A stretch of DNA of 64,000 nt, taken from Prunus persica. Taxonomy: Eukaryota; Streptophyta; Magnoliopsida; Rosales; Rosaceae. Numbering within the stretch: position 1 is the stretch's first letter; the number at the start of each line of letters is the position of its first letter. The stretch is taken from NCBI RefSeq assembly GCF_000346465.2, contig NC_034016.1, forward strand, positions 3,709,471-3,773,470, written 5' to 3'. The position numbers and the translations under genes were made by a program. The notes beneath the pieces are model-generated. The model saw only the letters and a list, made by a program, of their open reading frames with translations, did no database searches and was not told where the DNA came from. This document shows positions 33,476 through 44,942 of this stretch, in pieces.

Positions 33476-35518
33476 TATATATAGTTTAATAAAGTCATAA
33501 AAGATCCAACAAACAGCATGCACTATATCGAAAGTCTAAATCCATCAGCCAATCACATAAAAAAAATTACTAAGAATAATTTCTTAATCTAAGAATATAC
33601 ACATACCTGCAACACAAGCTTGTGCAAGTAAGGGCATGCCTGAAGGAAGTAAGTTAGGTTAACAAGAGCGAAAGCATCATCTCCCTCAAATATTAAACCC
33701 AAATGCCTGACATTTGGCATTGTAGGAAATATACGATCGCACCTGAACAACTGAAGACAAAGAAAAGCAACATAATCCGAAAACCATATATTTTAAAAGA
33801 AAAGAAAACTAACACAAAATAATAACATAATACTAACCACATTGTAAGTCAACTTGAGAGTCTCTAGCTGAGAAAGACAGTATGAAAGTTGGGTGAAGAC
33901 AACCTCAAAGAAAAGATTGTTGGGCTCACAAATTGATACGTCAACAAGACGAGGTACATTCTTGATAAGCAAGTTTATAATTGTATGTCCAGCATAAGTA
34001 AATGAAACAAGGTTTGCATCACGAATCTCAATGCTCTCCATCATGAAACATTCCCGGATCTCCAAGTACTTCAAGGCAATTGATGTACCGACAACTCTTA
34101 GACGAGACACATATCGGGAATTATAGACTGATAATCGTTCAAGAACTGGACAATTAGACAAGAAGTACTGGAGAACTTCTTCTGCAACATCAACATTTTT
34201 GAAACAAAGATCTTTGAGGGACTTAAAGCCAGTGTACATGCAAGGGTCTAGATTTGGAACCTCAAATGCAGACCCTTGTTTGAAACCAAAAACTTGGTGG
34301 GGAAACAAAGTATAGCTCTGGTGAAAACCATATTCTAGGAAGTCAATGTCAAGCATTTGAACTCCCTTTTTCATTGCAAATCGGATCCATTTATCAATGG
34401 AACTTGAAGAACGTTTATCGAGATGAAAGCTAACTCTGAATTGTTCGACTTTAGGGCCTCTGTGTTGTTCCACCACGCTATTGACCCAATTGACATACCT
34501 GAGGTTTGCCAACTCTTGGGCTTTTCCTCCTGGTGGCCTGGCCGTACGGCATAAAGTGTCCTCATCATCAAAGTTGAGATTCATAGTAGACGTCCACAGA
34601 TACTGCCATTGCCTAGAAAGGATACTAGTTGATGCTGCTTCCTTTAGTGGCAAGAGAGACAATATAGTGACAAGAATTTCATGGGGTAAATAACTGATTC
34701 GGTCCACCAAGTTGTCATGAGTAGTTTTCCTTCTCTTTCTCAAGTTGTAACGACCCTTCACCAAAGAAAAAAGATATAGCAATTTTCACAAGAAAAGTTG
34801 AGCAGGACTAGGATTAAATACCAGGCAAGATAACCCATTCTCTTACCATTGGGTTTGAATGAGGAAAATAACCCATAATTTTTTTAATTTACATACACCA
34901 ATTCTCCTATTTAGATTCATACACAAAGAAATTTATAAATTTCATTTGAAAAAAAAAAAAACTTAGAATTTTATCATAATAAATTTTAAATTTCAATTTC
35001 ATCTAAATACTTTTCATTTCTAGAATTCTAATAGAGTGAGAGACTTGGAAAGAAAACCACCACCACCTTGTCATGGTCATCACGACCACTGCCCCAGCAC
35101 TATTACTAGCGCCATCACCTCATCCCGTCAACATCACTGCCCCAACCAACTCCACCCCCTTTGTACCACCAACTTACCACTAACTAGAAACCCCACCACC
35201 AACATTAGACATGATGGCACTGTCAACAAGTACAATTAATGTATCTACCCACCACAACTACTCATTTATAGATTGAGGCCACTAAAACGATAATCATGTA
35301 AGCTCCATTATACTTTTAGATTAACCAAACAACCATCTTCACAAATTTAAGATCATTAAATTCAATCATTTTAGAATTTCTTAGTATTCCTAAATTTCCT
35401 CATCCAAACGCATAATTAAATTGTTAATTTTTATTCCCAAAATGAAGAACAATAATGTTTACAACAAAGACAAAAAAGGATATCATGTTGATGATTTTAC
35501 CTCTCTCGATTCGACCAT
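32375..35518 (-). CDS. F-box/LRR-repeat protein (F-box/FBD/LRR family), four exons
   Basis: Exons on minus: 35518-35501 (MVESRE), 34755-33838, 33750-33607 and 32683-32375. All have GT-AG borders and all junctions are phase 0, giving about 462 residues. The F-box lies at about residues 21-65 (DRISYLPHEILVTILSLLPL ... SILSRQWQYLW), which would bind a SKP1-like subunit of an SCF ubiquitin ligase. LRR-like strands follow (FKSLKDLCFKNVDV, CPVLERLSVYNS). The C-terminal part (FLKVVEMVGYVGRTSDFAL ... NLEKIVVNP) matches the FBD-like end of this large plant family. Substrates are unknown. No frame defect is visible. Intron 3 (923 bp) contains a 29-base A run at 33444-33472. The 18-base first coding exon is unusually short and needs transcript support. 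Confidence 0.85.
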
Positions 35519-35686
35519 TTTGAATGAGAAATAGGTAAAGACTGATTTACGAGGAAGACGATGTGATCTAGACAAGCCTCAAACTCCTCATTCACGCCTC
35601 CGTCTAGCACTAGTTTGGTTCGCCAACAGGTTCCAAGGCCTAGACCGCGTCTTAACTTGATTCGTTTTGGCTAGGGCACTCAAATC

Positions 35687-35702
35687 AGCTATATATTTTA
35701 TA
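35687..35702 (-). promoter_or_regulatory. Putative TATA box of the F-box gene
   Basis: The minus strand has TATAAAATATATA about 170-185 bases upstream of the ATG at 35518. It is only about 60 bases from the end of the MULE-type element that begins at 35762. Confidence 0.4.
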
Positions 35703-36242
35703 CGGGTTTTCTGTAATGGTAAATCTAATGGAAAATGCATGTATCATCATTAATGCATAAAGGCTTTTTATTACAAATAGTTCCTAAGGTTTACGAAATT
35801 CTCATGAGTCGTCCTTAAGGTTTTGTTTTGTGACATTAATACTCTTTAACGTTACCCTTTGCATATCAAAATTGTCCCTGCCGTTAGAAATTCAATTAAG
35901 TGGCTGATGTGGAAGATAAGTGGAGCTCACATGTCCAATGACATCATGACACATGAAATTAGATAAATAAATATATATTTTAAAAAGTTTAAATTGAAAA
36001 TCAATTATAAAAAATTATAAAACTAAATTAAAAATTAAAAAGCCATATTTTTTTTAAAGTTGCAGGGTCCCATCCTCTCCTCCACTCCCTTCCCCCACCC
36101 CCCCCCCCCCCAAAAAAAAAAAAAAAATCTCTCTCCCCTATGTGCCCCCTCTCCACCCACTGCCCCTATCTCTCCTTCTCTGTCTATTTTTTTTTTCCTT
36201 GCCCACAACCCGACCCCATCCCCACCTGCAACCCACACCCAA

Positions 36243-38945
36243 TGACAGGACCTGCCCCGAAATTTCCCCAAAACCGGGGCAAATCCCGTCTTTGTTCCGA
36301 CATCACCCCGATGCCGGGCCCACTTACTAGAAACCGAGACTCTCTACCAAAATTTTGGCAGAGTCTCCCTTATGAATTGAACAAACCAACAAAATTCAAC
36401 CTGCATAAAAATATAGAATAATCCCAACCAGCAGCATGCTTTACAGCGAATAAACAGTTTACAACAAAATGGCCTCCGGCCTCACAATTCATACCCTAAC
36501 AGGGCGATAACAGAGCATGTCTAAGAACTTCAATTTCAACAAAACAGAGTACAAAGGAAATAACAGGAAGAAAGAGTCCTACGATGACTCAAGGCTCGGA
36601 AGCTCACGATCCGGCTCTGCTGCGGAGCTCAGTCACCTACTGCTGGGGGGCGCAAAACAGAAAATTGTGAGTGGACAAAAATAAATTCAGTTCGGTGCAA
36701 ACCAACGTAATATAACCCCACCGTTTAGAAAACCATGCAAGAAATACCATGCATCTCAAAACCGTCATACACAAGTATATATATATATATATATATATCA
36801 AAACAAATCAATACCAAATGCCAAGTCCAAAATTCATAAAGAACACTTTACAAAACCCACCATCCAAAAACTTATAAATCCCGCAACCAATCTCTCGAAA
36901 GCGTACCCATTGGCACGACCGGCAAGGAAGTATCCACACCGAGAAACAAGAATGAATGAATAGATATATAATTATATAATATAAGAGATATATATATAAT
37001 ATAATTATAACCATCACCTAGTTGTACCGGGGAAACAATCCAACCGGGGGATTGTTTGACTAGTCACCCTGGCAGAGTCCTCATGATGAGTCCTCAATCC
37101 ACCATGTGACTAGGGAACGAGCCGTCCAACTGGGGGACCAACTCTCAGCCAGAACGTACCGTCGATAACCTCAAAACCCGTACGTCTGTGAACAGTCCTA
37201 CGCGCGCAGACTACCCAATTAAGGGTCTACAGCAACATCCCGTCAAGGATGCCCCGGGTCCCGACAATTCCAAGTATCTCAAGTCTCCGTATCCAAGTTC
37301 CACATCTGGGGAGGTACATAGGGTAGTGCTTACAACACACCAAACTGACATTCTATACTCACCACTTTCCACAATCTCATCTCAATAACCCAAGTACCTC
37401 ACACATAGCCAAATATATATAGAAATCCCCAAAATCCATATATTCATACTCAAGATACTCAAATACGTCAAAACCCAAAATATATTTTCAATGCCTCATA
37501 AAAATATCACTTTCAACAATTTCATAAATAATATATTCAAAATGCCATTAAAAACATCATGCATACTATTTCCCAAAACCCATAGAAAATATACTTTCAA
37601 TACCCAACTATACCAAACCCACAATATTTTACCAAAGCGCTATAAAAACATTAAGTTCAACTCATGAATATAATATATTCAATAAATCATTAAAAACATT
37701 ATGCATAAATCTTTCATCAATAAAATCATGCATAAGATTTGAAAACAAAGTCCACTCACAAGTAGTCCCACGCTGCTTGACCCTGAGAGGGTCCCGCCCT
37801 GCTGTGTACGCGTAGTCGGAGTACCTAATTCAGAATACGTATACGAGATTAATACGAAGCGTTTGGAACGAGTACTTTAAATTAAATATCCTAATTTCCT
37901 AGGTCTCTAGTAAGTGTACTAGGAACGAGACGTTCTAAGGTCCAACTACTCAATTTGGACGATGGAACAACTTTGGGAGACACTCGGTCAACCGACGGTC
38001 AAACTTCCCAATTTGGGTCAACCGGGCCCACGGGACCCACGACCTCCGTTTTACAATCCGAAAGTTCCTAAAGGTTTCACAAGGTCTAAGATACCCGTCT
38101 CGCAAGTTTAGTCCGAAACGGACGGTTAGATCACTTACGATCGCACAATCGGACGGTTATTAAAAACATAAACTTTAAGTTATTGAACCGGAACATCTGG
38201 GGTTCCGATTCACGATCCACGAATTCCTATACGATCCTAGTAATACCTAGAACAACATAATTTAATTCGGAAAGGATCTAACGGTCGGAACCTATCGAAC
38301 CCGGATAACGCACAATATGCGAAAATCCGTTCGATAGTCAAACGATGTCCGAATTGAGATCCGCGAATTCCTATGCGCTCGTGACAACCTAAGGATCTCA
38401 TCGGGTTAAATTGCAGCCTCACCAGCCTCGCCCACGCGCCGGCAGCGCGTGGGTGTGTAGAGAAATTCCGGGAACGGAAAAACTCCACACCCGAGCTCAC
38501 CCTTCCGGCTATAGATTCTACTCAACGAGTGGAACACTTTATTCAACTACACCAAAGTCCAATTCGGACGGCAAGTGGCCGGAATCGGCGTCGGAAACTC
38601 ACGGTTTAACCCGGAACTTCACGGCTTCGATCCGGCAACCACCGTCGACATTGTCATCGTACAACCTAGGAAACAGCTAGAAGGGAAGGAGAGCTACTTG
38701 TTCCAAGTGACGGCGCAGCTCGCGACGGCCGGAAACGTCGCCGGCGACGTCGGCAGTTTCGGCTATTTTTCACGACGTTGCCACCGCCGTTCGCCGAGTT
38801 TTCGATCGGAGAAAAGGGGTGGGCTGGGTAGAGGAGGAAGAGAGGAAGCTTTTGCAAGAAACGGCGCCTGAAATGGAGGTCGGACGGCGAAGTTCTCGCC
38901 GTCTGAAGTTCCGGCGAAAATTCGAAACGGGCAGGGGAGCTGCTC

Positions 38946-38981
<36 letters not shown>

Positions 38982-39251
38982 AAAGTCAGATATTTTTAAA
39001 CCCAAACTTTGAAATATTTACGATTTTGCCACTGTCGATGTTTTGCCCGTAACTTCTTCGTTACAACTCCGATTCAAGCCTACCGCGTGTCTACGAATTC
39101 GTCTCAGTACCACCTACCCAGAAATACCAGTTACTGCCCCAAACACTTTTCGGGAAAGAAAATGACCAATTTACCCCTACCCTAAGGGTAAATTCGTAAA
39201 TTCACTTAAATAATTTAAAATAGGAATTAAATTTGGAGTCGGGGTGTTACA
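36243..39251 (-). mobile_element. 3.0-kb solo LTR (Tekay/Del-type gypsy, probable)
   Basis: The plus strand starts TGACAGGACC and ends GGTGTTACA, so the minus strand reads TGTAACACCCCG, a common start for long plant gypsy LTRs. An exact 5-bp duplication CCCAA flanks it (36238-36242 and 39252-39256). No internal region is present: only one LTR remains, so the element was lost by recombination between its LTRs. It contains microsatellites: AT at 36776-36799 and GA at 38948-38977. Open frames in it (for example 38237-39052) are not protein-like. Confidence 0.9.
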
Positions 39252-39451
39252 CCCAACCCTACCCTCTCCCTTTTTTTTATCTCACCCTCTACTCTCCCTC
39301 TCTCCCCTATGTGCTCTCCATCTCCGTCTTTTTTTTTTTATCACCCACGACCTGACCACTCCCATCCCCACCCACAACCCATGCCCCCGCCATAGCCCCA
39401 GCAGCAACCTACCATCTCACTCTCCTAAGGGCGGAACCATGAATTTTTCAA

Positions 39452-39675
39452 GGGTAAACTGCCGAATATCCCCTAAACTATCACACATGGAAAATCTCCA
39501 CCCTGGATTAATTTTTCAGTTAATTTAGCCATCATATTATATTTATTGGCCAATTTCGCCCCTGCTGTTAGCTTTTCACAATTCCATCCAAATGTCCATC
39601 AAAAACACCACATGAATGGCACGTGCGGCTATTGTTGAGGGTAATCTCGTCACACAAACCCATATCACCTCCTTC

Positions 39676-39712
<37 letters not shown>

Positions 39713-40690
39713 CACCTACATAGAGGCCAAATTCACAAAGCACAAGAACCCAGCAATAGCCTAGGTATGTGCTGAAACTCTCTCCTTTTCTCTCACTTCA
39801 ATTCCTCAAGAATCTAGTGTTTCTTCCATTTCAAATCTCACACTTTTCCAATTACATAAAAAAAAGGTGTTGCTGAAATTGTGGATTCGAAACCCTAGGT
39901 TTGCTCCATAATAGAGTCTTGGCTGCTGAAAAATTAGGGTGAATGAATTTTGTATAGTTCGAGCTGTTTTCATCAGGCCATCTGCACCAAAAAAAAAAAG
40001 ATTTTTTTTTTATGAGTTTCTAAAAGGATGATGATGATGGAGACAGATTAGATCAAAACAAGGAGGGTGTAGCTGTTAAGTACATGATGGGATTCTTCTG
40101 CTTTCTTTTGCTGTTTGTTTTTCACTTCCACCTACTCCTAAGTTTGGCCTCAGGAGCCAGAAATTTGTCTTCACCTCAACAACTACAACAAGAACAAAGC
40201 TAGAGTGATGATGATGAGGTGAGGCTGTTGTTGGCTTTCAAACAATCTTCTGTTCAATCTTATCGCCAAAATCTCACAGCCTACACTTTCCAACTCTCAC
40301 AGCCTTGCCGATTCTCCAAAATCTCTATCTGCAAGGCAATTCATTCTCTGCTACTGATCACTCTGTCTCCAACATAACCTCATGTAGACTTGAGACTGTG
40401 GACTTATCTTCCAACAACATTGCTTTGGTTCTTCTCTACTTTAGCTTGACCTCTCCAAAATAGAGGTCTGAAGAAGTAGAGAAAAAAAAATCAATTTTTA
40501 ATTCAACAATGAAGCTTGTGCCTAACATGTGACTTTTTAAACAAAGATTTGGATGGAAATTGCCAAAAGCTAATGGCATGGGCTAAATTGACCAATAAAT
40601 TTAACACGATTGCTAAATTGGCTGAAAAATTAATTCATGGTGGAGATTCGACAAGCGTGATAGTTCATGGGGGTATTCGGTAGTTTACCC
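39452..40690. mobile_element. Pack-MULE, 1.24 kb, nested in the larger MULE
   Basis: The ends start GGGTAAACTRCCGAATA and are inverted over about 150 bp. They are flanked by an exact 9-bp duplication ATTTTTCAA (39443-39451 and 40691-40699). A CT microsatellite lies at about 39680-39710. The centre carries fragments of a BRI1-like receptor gene (separate entry). Confidence 0.93.
40084..40455 (+). pseudogene. Captured fragment of a BRI1-like (BRL1/BRL3-type) LRR receptor kinase
   Basis: It starts with ATG at 40084 and a hydrophobic leader (FFCFLLLFVFHFHLLLSLAS) followed by GARNLSS. After a TAG comes DDDEVRLLLAFKQSSVQS, the LRR N-cap typical of brassinosteroid-receptor relatives. After a frame change, LPILQNLYLQGNSFS and CRLETVDLSSNNI match the first LRRs of BRL1/BRL3. 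The part between is shortened. In the living family this is the extracellular hormone-binding ectodomain. Here it is a broken passenger of the Pack-MULE. BRL assignment comes from the motif order and is moderately sure. Confidence 0.7.
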
Positions 40691-40888
40691 ATTTTTCAAT
40701 AGGTGGGCTAGCTAAAGTTATTAGCTTAAAATCCATGCCCCCCTTTGTTTTTTTTGTTTACATATAATTTCTATAGTCTTTTTAGAAATAAAAGTAAACA
40801 TTAAATCATATAAACCATGTTAGTTCATAACTTCATTGACTAATTTCCAATAAGCATTATCATAAAACAAATACATATGAAATGTACG

Positions 40889-41250
40889 GATTTTTGTAGA
40901 AATGTCACCTGACACACATGGGATGGGGCTGTGACGAGGGAATGGGGAATGGATTACAAGGGGACAAGTTGGTTGGAGCTACCGGTGGCACACCAGGGAT
41001 GGGGGAATCTGATTTTTTTTTTCTTTTTCAATTTTAAAAGATATACAATTTTTGTTATAATGATTTTTCCATTTTTAAAAATAGAAAGACTAAAATACCC
41101 TTAAAATAGATGGAAAATTGGATGGTATTAAAGTCAGATGACAAATCATGAATTTTGAAAAATTAAGGTGACATTTCTTTTAAATTTTTCTTTAAGATGA
41201 CAAATTAAAACTAAGATATAAGTTCAGGTGAATTTCTACAAAAATTCCTT
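40889..41250. repeat. Possible third nested MITE (inverted repeat pair)
   Basis: GGATTTTTGTAGAAATGTCA at about 40889 is mirrored by an inverted copy ending near 41250 (TTCACCTGAA...). It lies about 360 bp inside the outer MULE. No target duplication was confirmed. Confidence 0.45.
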
Positions 41251-41831
41251 TAAAATAACCAAAAAACACATTATCAAAATGGAAATATATTCAACAGAAT
41301 TGAAAGTGTACCTATTTTAATGTGCATTTTTATTGCTTGCCTGCAACTAAATTCATGAAGAATTAGACTTTTTGGGCTTTAATAAGTTAATATATACTGG
41401 GCTAATATTTAAAGCAAGTTAAATATATAGATTTAATGTTTCTTCCCTCAAAAACCACATATGTAGCCCTTAGTGTGGTTCCGCAAGTGCCCTCCCCCTT
41501 TGTTTCTCTTTCCTCCTCTACTCTCCCTCTCTCCCTCTACTCTCAGTTTCTCTCTGTTTTTAATGTTTTTTTTTATGGATTTTTAAGTTTAAAACTTTTA
41601 AAATATATGTATATCTAATGCACGTGTCAAGATGTCATTGGACATGTGTTTCCACTAATGTTCCATGTCAACCACTTAATAGAATTTCTAGCAACATGGA
41701 CGACTTTGATGTGCAAAGGGTAACGTTAATGACTATTAATGTCACAAACAAACCTTAAAGATGATTTGTGACAATTTCGTAAACCTCAGATACCATTTTT
41801 TATTATATATAATAAAAAAGCCATACATAAA

Positions 41832-42517
41832 TAAAGAAACTAATTAGTTGTAATTGAATTCCTTCTATGGCTCTACATGATAAATGTAGGAGCAAGATTT
41901 CACCCGAAAGGGACATAAATATATGCGGACAAGAACGTAGGAAAATCAAAGTACTAATCAAGGCTTTTTTCCAGGGTAGGATTCAGAAATCAAACCTCAC
42001 TAGTATGTGCTTGACTTCGCATTCTAATTTACAAAACAAGGAGTTAAGCAAGGGCAGGAGATTGATGGAAAAATTGTTGGTTTTAGGATTGTTAGAATTG
42101 GCTTTCCTTGCCAAATGTACATTTTCATATAATTCCTCTTAGATCATCTTTAGAAATTAGGCATTGGGTATTTGCTACAAAGTTGAAGTACATTGAAGAG
42201 TTTATGAGGCTATAAAATCAAGGTAATTTGTGCATTTATTTATAATGGAAATCATTAGGAAAATTAGCATTTGCATTCATATACTTTGTCTAGATGACCA
42301 GTCATATAGGCCAAATCAGCATTTGCATCCATATACTTTGTCGAGATGACTAGTCGTATAGGCCAATATTTCCAACACGGGATTTTTAACCAAGGCACTT
42401 GATTTTGCTTATTATCAGTCCAATCTTTGGCTGCCAAGTGTCTTTTTGTCCTACCAAAATGGTTGAGGGTAGTCTGGACTCAAGAACTCTCTCATTTACA
42501 TTTTTCAAATGGGTTTT

Positions 42518-42557
<40 letters not shown>

Positions 42558-44942
42558 AATTCTAGTGAGAGATGGTGCATAAATTAGGTTTTGCTTTTTG
42601 CGAGAAGAGTCCGTGGATTCTTGAATTCCTTTTGGGGCTTTCATTGAAATTTCATTTCTCAAACTTTTGTTTAGTCATACAAAGTTTTCATCTCTCGTCA
42701 CTTTCATTTTCACCATTTTGGAAAACTTAGTTTTCTATTTGGTTTGTTTGAGAGTATTCCTGGCATAGAAATGGGTTTTCAAGATTTCATTTTGAAAGCT
42801 ACTTCATTTTTAGAAAATCTGACCATAGCTTTGCACATCAAAGTTTTTATCTCTCATCTCTTTCATTTGCACCATTTTGAAAAACTTGGTTTTCTCTTTG
42901 GTTTGTTTGAGAGTGTTCATGGCTTTTGAAATGAGGTTTTCAAATCATTTTTGAAATCTGCTTATGTGTTTGAAATCTACTTCACTCATTGAAAATTTTT
43001 TAGAGTAAAACTTTTACTATGCATTCTCTATTTGGTGAGGTCTGAGTTTTCATTATGAGATTTTGAAAATTATTCTTTGAAATCTGATGTGCTTTTTAAA
43101 TCTACACCTAGGTTCAAACACGACTAGTCATCTTCTTCAATTTGCATCTAGGTTCATTATGACTAGATCATCTTCTTTAGTCAAGATTAGATTCTTGGTT
43201 GATTTCTTCAAGAGGATGGTTTCTTGAAGGAATTGACCCCTTTTCATCTCAGAATCTATATTTCATTTGTTTTGTTCGATCTAGAGCTTAGTTGCGGTGC
43301 CATGGGGTGAAGAAGCTGATGGACTATCTGCCATTTCCATGAAGGACAAACTACTAGCTCAACTAAGTTTGGAGAAGAAGGTTGTATAGAGAGGTAGTAC
43401 TCATTTCCTAAATAGACCTAGCTAGGATTGTTTGAGCTTGTGATTACATTTTCTGTAAGAATCTTCTTGACTTAGTGGATTGCCTGGTCGAAGTGATGAC
43501 CCCCAGTTTTTCCCAATTGTGGGTTTCTAGATGAACATTTATGGTGTGTTGTTCTTGATTTTATGACTAGCCACACTGTATATATTATCTCTAAAATGTT
43601 GATGAATGTTTACACACCTTTCACTCTAGTTGTTGCTAACACAAGCCATGTCTAGATTGATGGATCCTTTTGAGTGCCTAGGTTGTCACATAGTTATCTT
43701 TTAGGCTTGCAGGTTCTTATATTTGATTTGTGATGAATCTGTGCTAGGCTTGTTTGTTCATAGGTCTATGACTAGTAATTGACTAGTCATATTGTTACTA
43801 GGAACAATTAATCATTGTTGCTTATATTTGTCCATTGAGGTTTTAATTTATCACATTCACCTAAATATCAATTCAAGAACCTAGCCGAAGTTAGTGTTGT
43901 GCTCAAATCTTCAAAATCCGTATACGGATACCGGGCGTTGGTTACACAAAAATCCACTTATATTCTATATCTGAAGTCCCCAGGAGTTGGTTCCTTGAAA
44001 ACTCTTCCCTTGACTTCTATACGAATTGGTTAAGATTTCACTTCTTTTTCTTCGCCACCGCCATCCTCTATCAATTCCTTCATCGGGAAAGAAAACAATA
44101 AACGCTCCATTAATTAAGAAGAAGAAGAAACCAGAGAAAAAGCCAGTTGATTCTCATCTCATAGTTAATCATGGCCCATTATTAGTATCTATCTTTGCTA
44201 GGTATATAGTACTTGCTCAATAAAGTACCTATATTTGTACATGCTCAATGAAAGTACCTATATAGTTATAGCAGTCTTTTCCACACAAACAAACAAACAA
44301 TTTTACCAACAATATTTCTAGAATCTACTAATATGGCCAATACTCGAGCCAATCAATCAAGAAACATTTAGGTTGGACATACCTCAAATGTTGATAATCA
44401 AAAGCAGGATCCTTAGCTACAGCAGAACCAAGATTTCCTCAAGTCCTAGTCGTACTGCCTAGCCAAAACCTAGGTGGTGGAACCTCTAGGTGGTGGAAGA
44501 CCTATATTCCTTGTGGGCACGTCTACAGGTCAACCTAGAGCTGATGGTGATGATTCATAAGTACAGAAACACATATAGGAGACTCGTGAGGAGACTTGGG
44601 AGTCATGAGATCAACTCAAGCTCTAGTCATCAAGAAAGTGGAAGCCTAACAGGATGGCCACCAAAATATACCAAAGTTGGCTCTTCTCCTGGGAATACTG
44701 CACATGCAAATCCCATTATTAAAGTCATACAATAAGCAACGAACGAGGCTAATCTGTAAGGCAAGACCCTTTGCCATAGACAGAGACAAGAAGTCAGCAG
44801 CTTAAAGGAGCCTTGCAAGTACTCCCCCAAGCATATAGATGAAGAGCAATCCCTTGCCTCTTGCATAGGCAAAAAGGTCATGAATTCAAGATGTTAGATG
44901 ATCGCTTCAGAGATTTGAAAGTGATAATCTTCACACAGGGAT
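41832..44942. other. Intergenic repeat-like region
   Basis: No gene is supported. It holds a perfect GA run at about 42520-42553. It also holds a diverged direct duplication of roughly 160 bp (42686-42765 and 42846-42925; shared 'TTTCATTTGCACCATTTTG'-like text), and a pair of near copies of 'CATATACTTTGTCTAGATGAC' (42280 and 42338). The stretch 43230-43990 looks like the leader of an old LTR element. Text at 44330-44900 reads like decayed gypsy gag (for example DLYSLWARLQVNLEL), but frames are broken. Confidence 0.4.

Larger units (their letters stand above)
35762..41822. mobile_element. MULE-type element with about 235-bp inverted repeats, swollen by nested insertions
   Basis: The ends begin GGCTTTTTATTA and stay inverted-similar for about 235 bp (35762-35996 and 41588-41822). 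Shared blocks include AGGTTTACGAAATT, GTGACATTAATA and AACGTTACCC. The flanks are 9-mers ATGCATAAA (35753-35761) and ATACATAAA (41823-41831), one mismatch apart, as expected for an old MULE duplication. Removing the solo LTR and the inner Pack-MULE leaves roughly 1.8 kb of original non-coding element. No transposase is present. Confidence 0.9.

Noticed and set aside
36099..36127. C run followed by an A run as a possible processed-RNA tail
   Set aside because: It lies inside the MULE-type element with no adjacent cDNA-like sequence; low complexity only.
38237..39052. Several GC-rich frames (for example 38575-38871)
   Set aside because: They lie wholly in the solo LTR with TSD CCCAA; both strands are open because of GC content.
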